Notes: generated by a model from the sequence alone, not told the origin. 64,000 nt of DNA from Saccharicrinis sp963667815 (GCA_963667815.1 OY764021.1); one strand, 5' to 3'; shown: positions 1 to 9,511, numbered from the stretch's first letter. Made by a program: numbers and translations.

Positions 1-86
1 CCTAAATAATTGATCCAAGGAAATGGAGTTTGTGGATTGGTGATCACATATTCTTTATTCTGATCATCGAAAAAACCGTATTTCAT
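1..86 (-). CDS. GH94 cellobiose-type phosphorylase, N-terminal fragment cut by window edge
   Basis: Reading the minus strand from an ATG at 86 gives 29 codons, open to the window edge, beginning MKYGFFDDQNKEYVITNP and continuing with a PWINYLG motif. This is the characteristic start of inverting GH94 phosphorylases; as I recall it, clostridial cellobiose phosphorylase begins almost identically. These cytoplasmic enzymes split cellobiose with phosphate into glucose 1-phosphate and glucose, and have no signal peptide, as here. It lies downstream of the GPH symporter in the same direction, which suggests that imported beta-glucan disaccharides are phosphorolysed. The rest of the gene is outside the window, so cellobiose versus other GH94 substrates cannot be decided. 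Confidence 0.8.
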   Translation of the reverse strand, partial: MKYGFFDDQNKEYVITNPQTPFPWINYL

Positions 87-121
87 CTGCTTTATATTTT
101 GTTGAATTGTCAAATTTTGGT

Positions 122-180
122 TCTAGTTCCCAGCGTTTCGCTACGCACTGGGCTATTGTATTAGGGGCCTTTAGCCCATT
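122..180. repeat. REP-like two-hairpin intergenic palindrome
   Basis: Two small hairpins lie side by side between the symporter and the GH94 gene. The first has CCCAG at 129-133 pairing with CTGGG at 148-152, extended by CGT/ACG around a TTCGCT loop with a two-base bulge. The second has GGGC at 165-168 pairing with GCCC at 174-177 around a five-base loop. It is richer in G+C than its surroundings. The form resembles REP/BIME elements mobilised by IS200-like (RAYT) transposases in Bacteroidota. I saw no second copy in this window, so the assignment is inference. Confidence 0.4.
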
Positions 181-263
181 ATTTACATTACTTACTGTTT
201 ATATTCGATCCTAAAGTGGGTAATATCATCCCTGCCCTTCGCTTCTACCCTTTAAACCTTAAC

Positions 264-1865
264 CTAATTACCTTTACCCCTCCTATCCTGTAACTCATTC
301 GTAATCATATCCATCTTTGTTTGATTTAAAGGATACAACATCATTACTACTGCAGCAATTACAGTAATAATAGATGGAACCCAACTCATCAGCATTACAA
401 TACCTGGAATTGCACCTTGTATTGCTGTAGTATCTTGTCCGTTATAATGGAATGCAGATAGTATAAACCCAATAATTGCTCCTGCAATACCCCCTCCAAA
501 TTTGGTTGCAAATGACCCTGCAGAATAAATTAGTCCCGTAGCTCTTCGTCCATTTTTCCATTCTGAATAATCTGCAGCATCACCTAGCATGGCAAAAAAC
601 AATGTTGGAAAAATAGCTGCTCCAAACTCTGATATAATTCCTAAAGAAAAAATAGAAACCACATCATTTGGTCCGCAAAATACCAACATGGCATTTACGG
701 CTCCAGAAAAAAGTAAGGCATAAATAAAAAGATTACGCTTACCAAACAATCTGGCTAAAGGTGCAGTAACCATAGCTCCTACAATTGAAGCTAACGTTAA
801 TCCTACCATAAATGAGCCTGCAAGTAGTTGATTATGCAAATAGTGAGAAAAGTAAATGACTACAATTCCCTGTTTAATAGAATTATAAATATTAAACAAC
901 AATCCTATTACTAGCAATACAATCCAAGGTTTATTGGTAATTAAATCTTTAAAATCACGCATCAAATTGGTTTCCTGAGATGCTGCGGGTTTAATTCGTT
1001 CCTTAGTTGAAAAGAAAGTAACAAACATAAATATTGCTAAAAACACAGATAAGATATAAATAGAATAACTATACCCCTGCTTTTGATTAATCAGTGAAAA
1101 ACTCTCCTGAGTTAAGTCTTCTTCTCCTTTTACTAGGAAAGTATATTGTACTTTTTCTTTTAAGGTGAAACTCTTGCTTTTGGTTGGCTTATCTGCTTGA
1201 TCACCATCCCAAACAAAGGTGGCAATGCCATGCTCCGTGGTAATATTTGCATTAGGAACATCTTCAGGAGCAGTAACAATTACCTGATACTCGTCTGCTT
1301 TAATCTGACTTACCTCAAAATGAGGATTTACATTTCCAAAATAAGCTACTAAAAACAGCAACATCCCCTGAACAATCATACCTCCGGCAAAAGCACCCAC
1401 CATGCGATACGACCCAATTGTTGTTCGTTCTTTGTCATCACCAGTCATTACAGCCATTAATGCACCATAAGGAATATTATTGGCTGTATAAACCAATGTA
1501 AAGATGATATAAGTGGTATAGGCATAAATGATTTTTCCAGTGGCGGTTAAATCAGGTGCTGTAAACAATAAGGATAAAATTGCTGCCAACGGAATTGCTG
1601 TCCATAAAATCCAGGGACGAAACTTACCGTATTTAGAATTGGTTCTATCTCCAACAATACCCATTAGAACATCGCTAATACCATCACTTGAACGCGCTAC
1701 TAACATGAGTATACCCACCGCAGCCGGGTCAATACCAAATACATCGGTATAAAACACAAAAAGAAATGTGGCTACACCACGCCAGGCAATATTTGCAGCT
1801 CCATCGCCAAGTGCATAACCTATTTTTTCGAAAACGGATATTTTATTTGAATGCATTGTGTTCAT
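264..1865 (-). CDS. GPH-family (MFS) sugar:cation symporter with large periplasmic insert
   Basis: A 533-residue inner-membrane transporter of the glycoside-pentoside-hexuronide:cation symporter family. The N-terminal pattern (EKIGYALGDGAANIAW, then FYTDVFGI, GDRTNSKYGKFRPWIL and YGALMAVMTGD) is typical, with about twelve hydrophobic segments. Residues roughly 177-265 form a polar, beta-rich stretch between TM5 and TM6 that normal family members of 450-480 residues lack; with the usual topology it faces the periplasm. The gene is last but one of the visible GH31-GH3-GH42 operon, 128 bp after GH42, so it probably imports the oligosaccharides or monosaccharides those enzymes release. The exact substrate cannot be read from the sequence. 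Confidence 0.88.
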   Translation of the reverse strand: MNTMHSNKISVFEKIGYALGDGAANIAWRGVATFLFVFYTDVFGIDPAAVGILMLVARSSDGISDVLMGIVGDRTNSKYGKFRPWILWTAIPLAAILSLLFTAPDLTATGKIIYAYTTYIIFTLVYTANNIPYGALMAVMTGDDKERTTIGSYRMVGAFAGGMIVQGMLLFLVAYFGNVNPHFEVSQIKADEYQVIVTAPEDVPNANITTEHGIATFVWDGDQADKPTKSKSFTLKEKVQYTFLVKGEEDLTQESFSLINQKQGYSYSIYILSVFLAIFMFVTFFSTKERIKPAASQETNLMRDFKDLITNKPWIVLLVIGLLFNIYNSIKQGIVVIYFSHYLHNQLLAGSFMVGLTLASIVGAMVTAPLARLFGKRNLFIYALLFSGAVNAMLVFCGPNDVVSIFSLGIISEFGAAIFPTLFFAMLGDAADYSEWKNGRRATGLIYSAGSFATKFGGGIAGAIIGFILSAFHYNGQDTTAIQGAIPGIVMLMSWVPSIITVIAAVVMMLYPLNQTKMDMITNELQDRRGKGN

Positions 1866-1993
1866 TTGTTTATAACTTTTTTTATAAAAATATACCCTTT
1901 GATATTATTAGCTATAGCACGTGTTAGCAAGCAAGTGGAGGAAAACATGTGAGATAGCTATTATTAATTTTGCTTTAATATCACAGTCATTAT

Positions 1994-4069
1994 TTATTCC
2001 TCACTCCACACAGCCACATCAGCTGGTTGTATTATTTGATCTCCTATGATGTAATCTCCATTAAACTTCAGCTTGTAAGATTGTGATGAATAATTGACCG
2101 CTACCCAAAATCCATCCCGATACTCAACAAAAACACCTTCCGGATATTCCTGTGTTTTTATTCCCTTTTCCTCATAAGCCATTTTAAGAATATCCTTCTC
2201 CAGTGTACCATTTGCACTAACAGCCCCTATATACCAAACTGTCCCCTTTCCTAACGTATTCTTTAAACAACAAGCAGTACCTGAATAAAACTGATCATTA
2301 TAATTTGCCACTACCTTAGTTTTATGATTAGGTTCAATCAGGTCACCCCAACAGCTCCATTTATAGGATGAGTTATTCATTGTTATATTTCCAGTTTTAC
2401 CGGATGGTAACATATCAAAAGCCTTAATCTTGGCCCCAATCAAATCATTCATTATGCCAGATAAGTTACTTTCCCATAGGTGAGCATTTTTATCTTTTGC
2501 ACCGGTTCTGGGAGAAATAATCAACTGTCCGCCCTTTGCCACGTAATCCTTCCACTTCTCAACCAAAGCTGTGTCTACCATTTCATAGGCTGGGACGATC
2601 ATGAAATCATACTGAGAAAAATCTTCTTCTTCAGAGACAAACACAACCGGAATACCCAGCGAGTGTAAAATACACTCATATTGCTGCATATGTTGCCAGG
2701 TATTCCATTGGTTGGTTTGCTTTTGACGATCTAAATTCCAAAAATTATCAAACGACCACATGATTGCCGTTTTCTTTTGCGCTAATTGCTTATTCGTTTT
2801 AGTGGTTAATTTATTCTGTTGCTTTAGTTGCTTAATTTCTTTTATAAACTGAACATACTCATCACCTCCCTGTGATAAACTCACACCATCTGTTGTTACA
2901 ATTCCATGATGATATTGCTCTGCTCCATATAAAACCTGACGATAACGATACGTGCAAGCATAAGAACATCCACCTGCAAAACAATGCCACAACCACATTC
3001 GAACTGTTCCCGGTTGTAATAATGAATTATGATTGGCCCAATTCACCTGTCCGGGTTGCAATTCCATCACTCCCGTAATTCCGTCAACAGATTTATAATA
3101 ATCGTTGGCATACATCAGTACCGAATAGTCTCCCATTCTAAAACCCAAATCACCCAGATTATGACTCCCATAATTTGGATAGGCTGTAAAAGAGGCAAAG
3201 TCCACCTTTGTACTTCTGCGGGGATCAGCCTGACTACCTTTTGCCACATAGTTAGTGGTGATAAACTGAGTTGAATCAATATAATTTCGAAGAATTTCTG
3301 CCTGAAAATCTAAAAATGAAGCCTGAGTATCTGCAGTAAACCGTTTAAAATCTAACAAGGCAATTGGATTAGCCCCCCACCAACCTACATTTTGAGCATT
3401 ATGAATACGTACTTCATCAAAGGATGCATATAACTGACTCCAAAAGGCAGTTCCCCATGCTATATTAAGTTTATCTATGGTTTTATACTTATTCCTGAGC
3501 CAACTTTTAAAAGCTTCTTGAGCTGATGGACTATAATCTTCTTTTGCTTCCGGTTCATTATCAAGTTGCCATCCCATAACGGCTTTATGATGTGCATAAT
3601 GCTCAGCCATTGCCGAAACTATTTTGCTTGTATATTCCAAAAGCACGGGATTAGATAAAGACATGTTTGCCCTGGTTCCGTGCTCTTTGGATTGATAGTT
3701 TCCATCTTTAATATAGATATCCGGGTGTTTGATACCTAACCAAACTGGAGGACAAGGCGTTGGTGTTCCTAATATAACTTTTAAATGATATTGATTTGCC
3801 AAGTCTATCACTTTGTCAAGCCATTCGAAATCATAATTTCCTTCTGTTGGTTCAAGCTGTGCCCAGGAAAATTCTGCTACATGAATAAATTCGAAACCCA
3901 ATTCTGATATATTTTTAATATCTCTTTCCCATTGATCTGATGACCAGTGTTCCGGATAGTAATAAACACCAACAGTCATTAAATCCTCCTTAGGAAAGAA
4001 ATCCTGAGCTGAAATATTACTCCATATTCCAATAGCAATTAATATCAATACAATCTTTGTTTTTATCAT
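1994..4069 (-). CDS. GH42 beta-galactosidase-type glycoside hydrolase, secreted
   Basis: A retaining glycosidase of family GH42, about 691 residues. The TIM barrel starts at the GVYYYPEHW motif. The acid/base is Glu172 in QLDNEPEA and the likely nucleophile is Glu336 in GVMELQPGQ; a trimerisation/glutamine-amidotransferase-like domain follows, and a small beta domain ends the protein. The start is the ATG at 4069, not the in-frame TTG at 4087: it has an AAGGAG site five bases upstream and gives a signal peptide (MIKTKIVLILIAIGIWSNISA). It probably removes terminal beta-galactose, or alpha-arabinopyranose, from hemicellulose or pectin side chains in the periplasm. It sits 10 bp after GH3 in the same operon. 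Confidence 0.88.
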   Translation of the reverse strand: MIKTKIVLILIAIGIWSNISAQDFFPKEDLMTVGVYYYPEHWSSDQWERDIKNISELGFEFIHVAEFSWAQLEPTEGNYDFEWLDKVIDLANQYHLKVILGTPTPCPPVWLGIKHPDIYIKDGNYQSKEHGTRANMSLSNPVLLEYTSKIVSAMAEHYAHHKAVMGWQLDNEPEAKEDYSPSAQEAFKSWLRNKYKTIDKLNIAWGTAFWSQLYASFDEVRIHNAQNVGWWGANPIALLDFKRFTADTQASFLDFQAEILRNYIDSTQFITTNYVAKGSQADPRRSTKVDFASFTAYPNYGSHNLGDLGFRMGDYSVLMYANDYYKSVDGITGVMELQPGQVNWANHNSLLQPGTVRMWLWHCFAGGCSYACTYRYRQVLYGAEQYHHGIVTTDGVSLSQGGDEYVQFIKEIKQLKQQNKLTTKTNKQLAQKKTAIMWSFDNFWNLDRQKQTNQWNTWQHMQQYECILHSLGIPVVFVSEEEDFSQYDFMIVPAYEMVDTALVEKWKDYVAKGGQLIISPRTGAKDKNAHLWESNLSGIMNDLIGAKIKAFDMLPSGKTGNITMNNSSYKWSCWGDLIEPNHKTKVVANYNDQFYSGTACCLKNTLGKGTVWYIGAVSANGTLEKDILKMAYEEKGIKTQEYPEGVFVEYRDGFWVAVNYSSQSYKLKFNGDYIIGDQIIQPADVAVWSEE

Positions 4070-4074
4070 ATATA

Positions 4075-4080
4075 CTCCTT
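4075..4080 (-). promoter_or_regulatory. Shine-Dalgarno site deciding the GH42 start
   Basis: The minus strand reads AAGGAG, five bases before the ATG at 4069 and touching the GH3 stop codon. Strong Shine-Dalgarno sites are uncommon in Bacteroidota and most genes in this window lack one. It therefore selects this ATG and indicates coupled translation after GH3. Confidence 0.65.
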
Positions 4081-6215
4081 TATTCAATCTCTATTGTTTG
4101 AATTAATCGAATGTCCTTTGACGAAGCGCCAACCAACAATTTCACCTTTCCTTTTTCAAGAACCATTTGTTTTTGATCCTCATTCCAATAGCGTAAATCA
4201 TCTAGATTGATGTGTAATTCAATTTTCTTTTTTTCTCCCTTTTCAATTAATGTTCTTACAAATCCTTTTAATGCTTTCACAGGTCGTTCCACTTTTGAAT
4301 CAGGATAAGAAACATATACCTGTACTACCTCATCCCCATTCATATCCCCAATATTCTTCACATTCAAAGCCAGGTCTATTTGATTATCATTCATTCTGGC
4401 TTCCAGATTTTTATATTGAAAATGAGTATAACTCAATCCAAAACCAAAGGGATATAATGGAGGATATTTAGCATATAGATAAGTGTGTCCGTTACGGATG
4501 TTGTAATCTAACAAAGGGGCCATATGAGCATCACTCATGGGCCAATTCTGTACCAATCGTCCGGCGGGGTTGTAATCTCCAACCAATACATCAGCCAGTG
4601 CATTTCCTAACTCCTGACTATTATGTGTTGTATGAATTATTGCCGGTAAATTTTGCTGTGACCAATTTATGGCATACGGAAAGCTACTTACCAAAACCAA
4701 TACTATATTCTGATTCACTTCATAAAGTTGTTTGATCCAGGCTTCATCTTCTAATGCTATTGTTTTACGATCCACAGATTCCTTGCCATAACTAGCTCGG
4801 GTAACCTGCGCCCATCCAGCATTCCCAGTTGGATGATTTCCTCCAAAGGTCAATATTAAATCTGCATCTCTAGCCTCTTCTTTAGCTTTTTCAATTAAAG
4901 AATCCGGAACATAAACGATTTCAGTTTTATTGCCCAGTTTATCTTTTAATCCCTGCAAAGGTGTTATAAAGTAAGGTGGTGTACCTGAATACCAATCCAA
5001 TAAAACCTGATCGGCCAACTGCCCCACAACCAAAATCTTTGAAACATTGTTTGTTTTTACAGGTAAAGTTTGTTTTTCATTCTTTAATAAAACAATAGAT
5101 TTAGATGTGACCTTCTTTACTATTTCCTTGTTTTTATTATTTAACCAGGGTTCAGACTCCTCGTTCAGTCCAATTTTTGTATAGGGATTCTTTTCTGTAT
5201 CATCAAGCAGTCCTAATTTGAGCATAACTCTAAATACACCTCTCAATACAGTATCTATATCCGATTCATTGATAATCCCTTTTTGTAATGCCTTATGGAT
5301 CGCATCTTTATAATCATCTAAGAATTGATTAATACCTCTTTTAACAGCCATACCGGCACCCATTTCTATTGAATCATAATATTTATGATCCGAAATCAGC
5401 AGTTTTAAAGCACCACCATCCGTACAAATAATACCATCTTGGCCCCATTGTTCCACTGTAAGGTCGTTGAGCAAAGGACTTACCATCATGGGTACCTGAT
5501 TTACTTTATTATAGGCAGCCATATAAGCTCTTGAACCACCTTTTTCAACTCCCATCTGAAATGGATAGGCATAGTATTCGTGCAATAAACGTTCATCAAA
5601 ATCAGAGGAAGAGGATGTACGGGTATCTTCATTACTATTGGCTAAAAAATGTTTCATCAATGCGGCTGATTGCCAATAATCAGGATGATTTCCCTGAAGC
5701 CCCTTAATAAAAGCCACAACCAACTGTCCGTTTAAATATGGATCTTCGCCATAGCATTCTTCTGTTCTTCCCCAACGAGGATCGTGACTAAGGTCGGCAT
5801 TGGGAGCTCTTACTACCAGTCCTCCACGTTTGTACTTAGGTGACTGAGCCATATACCTAACTTCGTATCCTTCAATCTCTCCTAAAATCCTCAAACATGT
5901 AGTATCCCAAGTTTGCCCCATTCCATACGATTGAGGGAAAGTTGTTGTTGGAACAGGATGCTCATGACCCCAATTACCAGGTTCTCCCATGGCTAATCCG
6001 TGTAAGCCTTCAACATGTCCGGTTGCCTTTATTTCCAAACGAGGCACTGACGGATTAGTTCCCAAACAATTTACTTTTTCATCTAAAGTCATTAACGACA
6101 AAAGATTATCAATGCGTTCTTCAACACCAAGCCTTGTATTCTGAAAAGGATATGATTGAGAATAACACAAATGAATACAAAACAAGAAAATTATACTTAT
6201 AACCAGTTTTCTCAT
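4080..6215 (-). CDS. GH3 beta-glycosidase (beta-glucosidase/xylosidase type), secreted
   Basis: A 711-residue family GH3 exo-acting enzyme with signal peptide (MRKLVISIIFLFCIHLCYS). The N-terminal TIM-barrel domain covers about residues 25-345 and carries nucleophile Asp266 in IICTDGG, with the KHFLANSNE and RWGRTEECYGEDPY substrate-site motifs. The alpha/beta sandwich is at about 375-600, followed by a C-terminal fibronectin-III-like domain (YPFGFGLSYTHF onwards). GH3 enzymes of this layout remove non-reducing beta-glucose, beta-xylose or alpha-arabinose. It begins 7 bp after GH31, so the two are co-transcribed; together with GH42 and GH94 it fits xyloglucan or cello-oligosaccharide trimming. 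Substrate specificity is inference. Confidence 0.9.
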   Translation of the reverse strand: MRKLVISIIFLFCIHLCYSQSYPFQNTRLGVEERIDNLLSLMTLDEKVNCLGTNPSVPRLEIKATGHVEGLHGLAMGEPGNWGHEHPVPTTTFPQSYGMGQTWDTTCLRILGEIEGYEVRYMAQSPKYKRGGLVVRAPNADLSHDPRWGRTEECYGEDPYLNGQLVVAFIKGLQGNHPDYWQSAALMKHFLANSNEDTRTSSSSDFDERLLHEYYAYPFQMGVEKGGSRAYMAAYNKVNQVPMMVSPLLNDLTVEQWGQDGIICTDGGALKLLISDHKYYDSIEMGAGMAVKRGINQFLDDYKDAIHKALQKGIINESDIDTVLRGVFRVMLKLGLLDDTEKNPYTKIGLNEESEPWLNNKNKEIVKKVTSKSIVLLKNEKQTLPVKTNNVSKILVVGQLADQVLLDWYSGTPPYFITPLQGLKDKLGNKTEIVYVPDSLIEKAKEEARDADLILTFGGNHPTGNAGWAQVTRASYGKESVDRKTIALEDEAWIKQLYEVNQNIVLVLVSSFPYAINWSQQNLPAIIHTTHNSQELGNALADVLVGDYNPAGRLVQNWPMSDAHMAPLLDYNIRNGHTYLYAKYPPLYPFGFGLSYTHFQYKNLEARMNDNQIDLALNVKNIGDMNGDEVVQVYVSYPDSKVERPVKALKGFVRTLIEKGEKKKIELHINLDDLRYWNEDQKQMVLEKGKVKLLVGASSKDIRLIQTIEIE

Positions 6216-6222
6216 TTGACAA

Positions 6223-8592
6223 CTATTCTTTTACAACTAAATTTGTATTTAATCCATCCTTGTTAATCTGCCACTTATCACCAACCTTTGTTATTGTAAC
6301 TTGATGTAGTATATTATCTGTTGGCAGACAAATTAATCCTGAAGCCTTATTAATTCCGTTTCCATAAACGTTCAATTTTAACTCACTCCAATCCATATCT
6401 TTTGTTGATTGAGCTAACTTAATATGAGGAATTATAGCTCCTTCTTTAACCAACATTACGATAGGGATATCTCCAGCCTTAATACTGTGCCATCCACCTT
6501 CGTAAGTTTTACCTGTTTGATAGTCTATCCATTTCCCTTTTGGCAAATAGACATTACGTTCCATAACATCCTCGAACAATGGTGCAACTAAAATATCTTC
6601 ACCAAATAAATACTCATCATCCACTAACCAGGACCCAGGATCATCAGGAAATTCCACGAAAAGTGCACGCATCATGGGTAAACCTGTATCAGTACATTTT
6701 TTTGCCTGAGCATATATATAAGGCATCATTTGATAACGCATATTATCTGCCTTTCTAAAATCTGTTAAAAACGACTTACTATATTCCCATGGCTCGGTTG
6801 GTGGTGCACCATGACTACGAGTATGAGATGTTAACATCCCGAATGGGGTCCATCTTCTGTACAAATCTTCAGGAGCCTTCAGTACAAAACCTCCAATATC
6901 ATGACTCCAAAACGAAAATCCACTTAAACCAATGGACAACCCACCTCTAAGCGCAGCTGCCATAGCTGTGTTGGTATTTGCAGGATCTCCTCCCCAATGC
7001 ACTGGATAGCGCTGACTCCCTGCCCAGGTACTTCGCGCCCACATTATTTGCTCTCCCTTTACTTGTTTTGTAATCTCAGCAACCGCTTTATTGTATCTTA
7101 ACGGAAATAAGTTATGCTCATAAAAACCACTTTTCCCGGAAGCATAAATACCATTATAAGGCGCAGCTTCACCAAAATCAACCTTAATGGCTCCTACTCC
7201 GAGTTCAAGTAATCCTGCAATTTTACTTTGATACCATTCTACCGTTTTAGGGTTAGAAAAATCGAGAACAGCGTCCTCATATGGTAGATTTCCTTTGGCA
7301 TTCTTAACATACAATCCTTTATCAATAATTTCACTAAACAATTTATTCTGAGGAACAAAATAAGGAAGCTGCCACAAACAAGTCTCAAATCCCTGCTTTT
7401 TCAAATCTTTAATCATGTTACCTGCATCATCAAATCGCGATTCTGAAAACTGATAATCGCAACGCCAATCTGTTTCAAACCAACCTGTATCAAAGTGAAT
7501 AACATCGCAAGGAATTTCATTTTTCCTCAACTCTTTAGCCACTGTTCGTCCATCATCTTCACTAAAATAAGTAATTCGACTCATCCAAAATCCAAACGAC
7601 CAAAGTGGAGGCATAGCTGCTTTACCTGTTAGGGTAGTATATTCATCTAAAATATCTTTAGGCTCTCCTAAAAACACAAATAAATCCAACGTTTCATCTC
7701 CAACCATCAGGCTGTTTACACCACTGAAATATTTACCAAAATCACATGTGATTGGTGTTGATGTATGCATAAACATACCATAACCTCTATTACTCATAAA
7801 AAATGGAATGGGTTTATACATCGTTTCATTTTGAATTCCATTTGCATCATCCGTACATAAAACTACTTTCTGACCTCTTTTATTAAACTGAGTATAAGAC
7901 TCTCCACAACCAAAAATCATTTCGTTTGGCAACAAAGTAAATGCTGCATTAAAACTACGTGAATAGTCAGATGCTCTTCGAACAAAAGAAAAAGGCATTA
8001 TAGGCGTATATGTGGTTTCTGCATTATCTATATGGTGATTTGTTGAAGTCAATAACTTTCCATCTGCATCATAAAGAGCAATATGCCAGGGGTAAGTAGT
8101 TATTACAACCTTTCCATATTTACTTTGATAAATATGTTTGCCCTCATCAAAAGAATAATCCCATTTTTTACTTTTGGGAGCAGTACCATTGACTAACATT
8201 AAAGATGGTGCATCCGAAGTTTTATCTGGACCACTGATAAATTTTAGTCTAACTGTTCTTTCTGAAATAAATTCTACTGTGAAAGATAAATCAGGAGTTG
8301 AAGCATATTCACCTGTAGGAAATTCATTTTCTACAACAGGTCGTAATACACCCAACATATTATTAAATGCATAACGTGTTTTATACTCATAACGCTTATA
8401 GTTAATAGTACCTTCTGCTTTTTCAGGATTAAATGCAGAAAGACTATCTGCAAAATAATAGGTATTTTTAAAATCGTAGAAATCGGAACTTATATCAATG
8501 GGTTCATTAACCAATCCCATATTTTGAATCTGCGCATATACGGATGATATCCCTAAAATGGATACTAAAAATACATTTAGTAGAATTTTCAT
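6223..8592 (-). CDS. GH31 alpha-xylosidase-like glycosidase, secreted
   Basis: A retaining GH31 enzyme, about 789 residues. The catalytic nucleophile is Asp472 in IKVDFGEA; the KxDFGE pattern is the one seen in alpha-xylosidases such as YicI, while alpha-glucosidases usually have WxDMNE. The acid/base region is HWGGDPANT. An N-terminal beta-sandwich precedes the barrel and two beta domains follow. The reading frame stays open upstream to 8703, but the ATG at 8592 is chosen because it gives a clean signal peptide (MKILLNVFLVSILGISSVYA) and a -7 promoter element lies just upstream at 8616-8623. It is first in the operon and probably unmasks xylosyl groups for GH3. Confidence 0.88.
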   Translation of the reverse strand: MKILLNVFLVSILGISSVYAQIQNMGLVNEPIDISSDFYDFKNTYYFADSLSAFNPEKAEGTINYKRYEYKTRYAFNNMLGVLRPVVENEFPTGEYASTPDLSFTVEFISERTVRLKFISGPDKTSDAPSLMLVNGTAPKSKKWDYSFDEGKHIYQSKYGKVVITTYPWHIALYDADGKLLTSTNHHIDNAETTYTPIMPFSFVRRASDYSRSFNAAFTLLPNEMIFGCGESYTQFNKRGQKVVLCTDDANGIQNETMYKPIPFFMSNRGYGMFMHTSTPITCDFGKYFSGVNSLMVGDETLDLFVFLGEPKDILDEYTTLTGKAAMPPLWSFGFWMSRITYFSEDDGRTVAKELRKNEIPCDVIHFDTGWFETDWRCDYQFSESRFDDAGNMIKDLKKQGFETCLWQLPYFVPQNKLFSEIIDKGLYVKNAKGNLPYEDAVLDFSNPKTVEWYQSKIAGLLELGVGAIKVDFGEAAPYNGIYASGKSGFYEHNLFPLRYNKAVAEITKQVKGEQIMWARSTWAGSQRYPVHWGGDPANTNTAMAAALRGGLSIGLSGFSFWSHDIGGFVLKAPEDLYRRWTPFGMLTSHTRSHGAPPTEPWEYSKSFLTDFRKADNMRYQMMPYIYAQAKKCTDTGLPMMRALFVEFPDDPGSWLVDDEYLFGEDILVAPLFEDVMERNVYLPKGKWIDYQTGKTYEGGWHSIKAGDIPIVMLVKEGAIIPHIKLAQSTKDMDWSELKLNVYGNGINKASGLICLPTDNILHQVTITKVGDKWQINKDGLNTNLVVKE

Positions 8593-8615
8593 AGATGTAG
8601 ATTTTTTTTCAATAA

Positions 8616-8623
8616 CAAATGTA
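8616..8623 (-). promoter_or_regulatory. Candidate -7 promoter element of the GH31-GH3-GH42-symporter operon
   Basis: The minus strand reads TACATTTG, an exact match to the Bacteroidota -7 consensus TAnnTTTG, ending 24 bases before the chosen GH31 start. No exact TTTG -33 partner is visible at the usual distance, so the call rests on the -7 element and its position. Confidence 0.4.
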
Positions 8624-8749
8624 AAACGAGCAGATGGCTCTGTTGTGACAGAATGATAACGATACATGTTTAAATGTAAACTGAAAGAATACAAACCACA
8701 CACTCAAAATGTAAATAACACTAACATCCAACACCTTACGGAAGGGGTC

Positions 8750-8864
8750 TTATAAAATAAGTTATTCTAGATAATCCTAATTTTTACTTTCCTGGCTTTT
8801 TCTTCCTTTTAATTATTTGGAAATAACAAATACTACACGTATTTTGTACGCATATTAGAATATG
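8750..8864 (+). promoter_or_regulatory. Promoter and palindromes upstream of the Nudix-type regulator
   Basis: A TTTG at 8816-8819 and a TATTTTG at 8840-8846 are 20 bp apart, close to the Bacteroidota -33/-7 arrangement. The -7-like element lies within an inverted repeat CGTA-TTTTG-TACG. A second perfect palindrome, CATATT-AG-AATATG, is at 8851-8864, just before the ATG at 8873. A third, CTTAT-AAA-ATAAG, lies at 8750-8762 toward the GH31 side. These are candidate operators for autoregulation and for control of the divergent operon; this function is inferred. Confidence 0.35.
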
Positions 8865-8872
8865 ACTAAAAA

Positions 8873-9511
8873 ATGAGTAATAAAATCGACAACTTATCTG
8901 TAGATTGTGTAATATTTGGTTATGAGGATAATCAATTAAAAGCATTGCTCATTAAACGTGACAAAGAACCTGAAGCTAATAAATGGTCTTTACCCGGTTC
9001 ATATGTTTATCTTGATGAACCTATTGATAAGGCAGTTCAAAGAGTTTTGTTTGAACTTACAGGAATTCATGATATATTTTTATCGCAAGTTGGCATATTT
9101 GGTGAGGTTGACAGATACCCTCAACACCGCGTAGTATCCATATTATATTGTGCTTTGGTTAAGCCTGAAATGTTTGAATTATTAGCCGGATCACATGCTA
9201 AAGAGGTTAGCTGGCTCGACATTAATAGCTTAGGGAAATTACCGTTTGATCACAATAAAATGTTAGATACTGCATTAAATTGGTTAAAGGAAGAATTGTG
9301 GAGAAAACCCATTCTGATAAACTTATTACCAGAGAAATTTCCTTTAAATCAAATGCAAGAATTATATCAGTTAATTCTACAGAATCCAATTGACAATCGT
9401 AACTTTAGAAAAAAAGTTATCAGTCAAGGACTTGTAGAAAAACTAAACGAAAAAAGTAAAGGCGGACCGCAACGACCTGCATTTCTTTATAAACTAAAAG
9501 TCCCTTTATAA
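8873..9511 (+). CDS. NrtR/AraR-like transcriptional regulator (degenerate Nudix domain plus winged helix)
   Basis: A 212-residue protein with an N-terminal Nudix fold (about 8-140) and a C-terminal winged-helix DNA-binding domain (about 150-212, with NFRKKV and RPAFLYKL). The Nudix box is degenerate: RVLFELTGI replaces the catalytic REUxEExGU, so it probably binds a ligand rather than hydrolysing nucleotides. Regulators of this build control sugar catabolism in Bacteroides, for example the arabinose regulator AraR. It is divergent from the GH31 operon and 50 bp upstream of two hexuronate genes, so a uronate or pentose-derived effector is plausible. Effector and targets are inference. Confidence 0.82.
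   Translation: MSNKIDNLSVDCVIFGYEDNQLKALLIKRDKEPEANKWSLPGSYVYLDEPIDKAVQRVLFELTGIHDIFLSQVGIFGEVDRYPQHRVVSILYCALVKPEMFELLAGSHAKEVSWLDINSLGKLPFDHNKMLDTALNWLKEELWRKPILINLLPEKFPLNQMQELYQLILQNPIDNRNFRKKVISQGLVEKLNEKSKGGPQRPAFLYKLKVPL

Noticed and set aside
8593..8703. Longer GH31 N-terminus starting at 8703
   Set aside because: The extra 37 residues precede a normal signal peptide, and a TACATTTG -7 element lies within this stretch.
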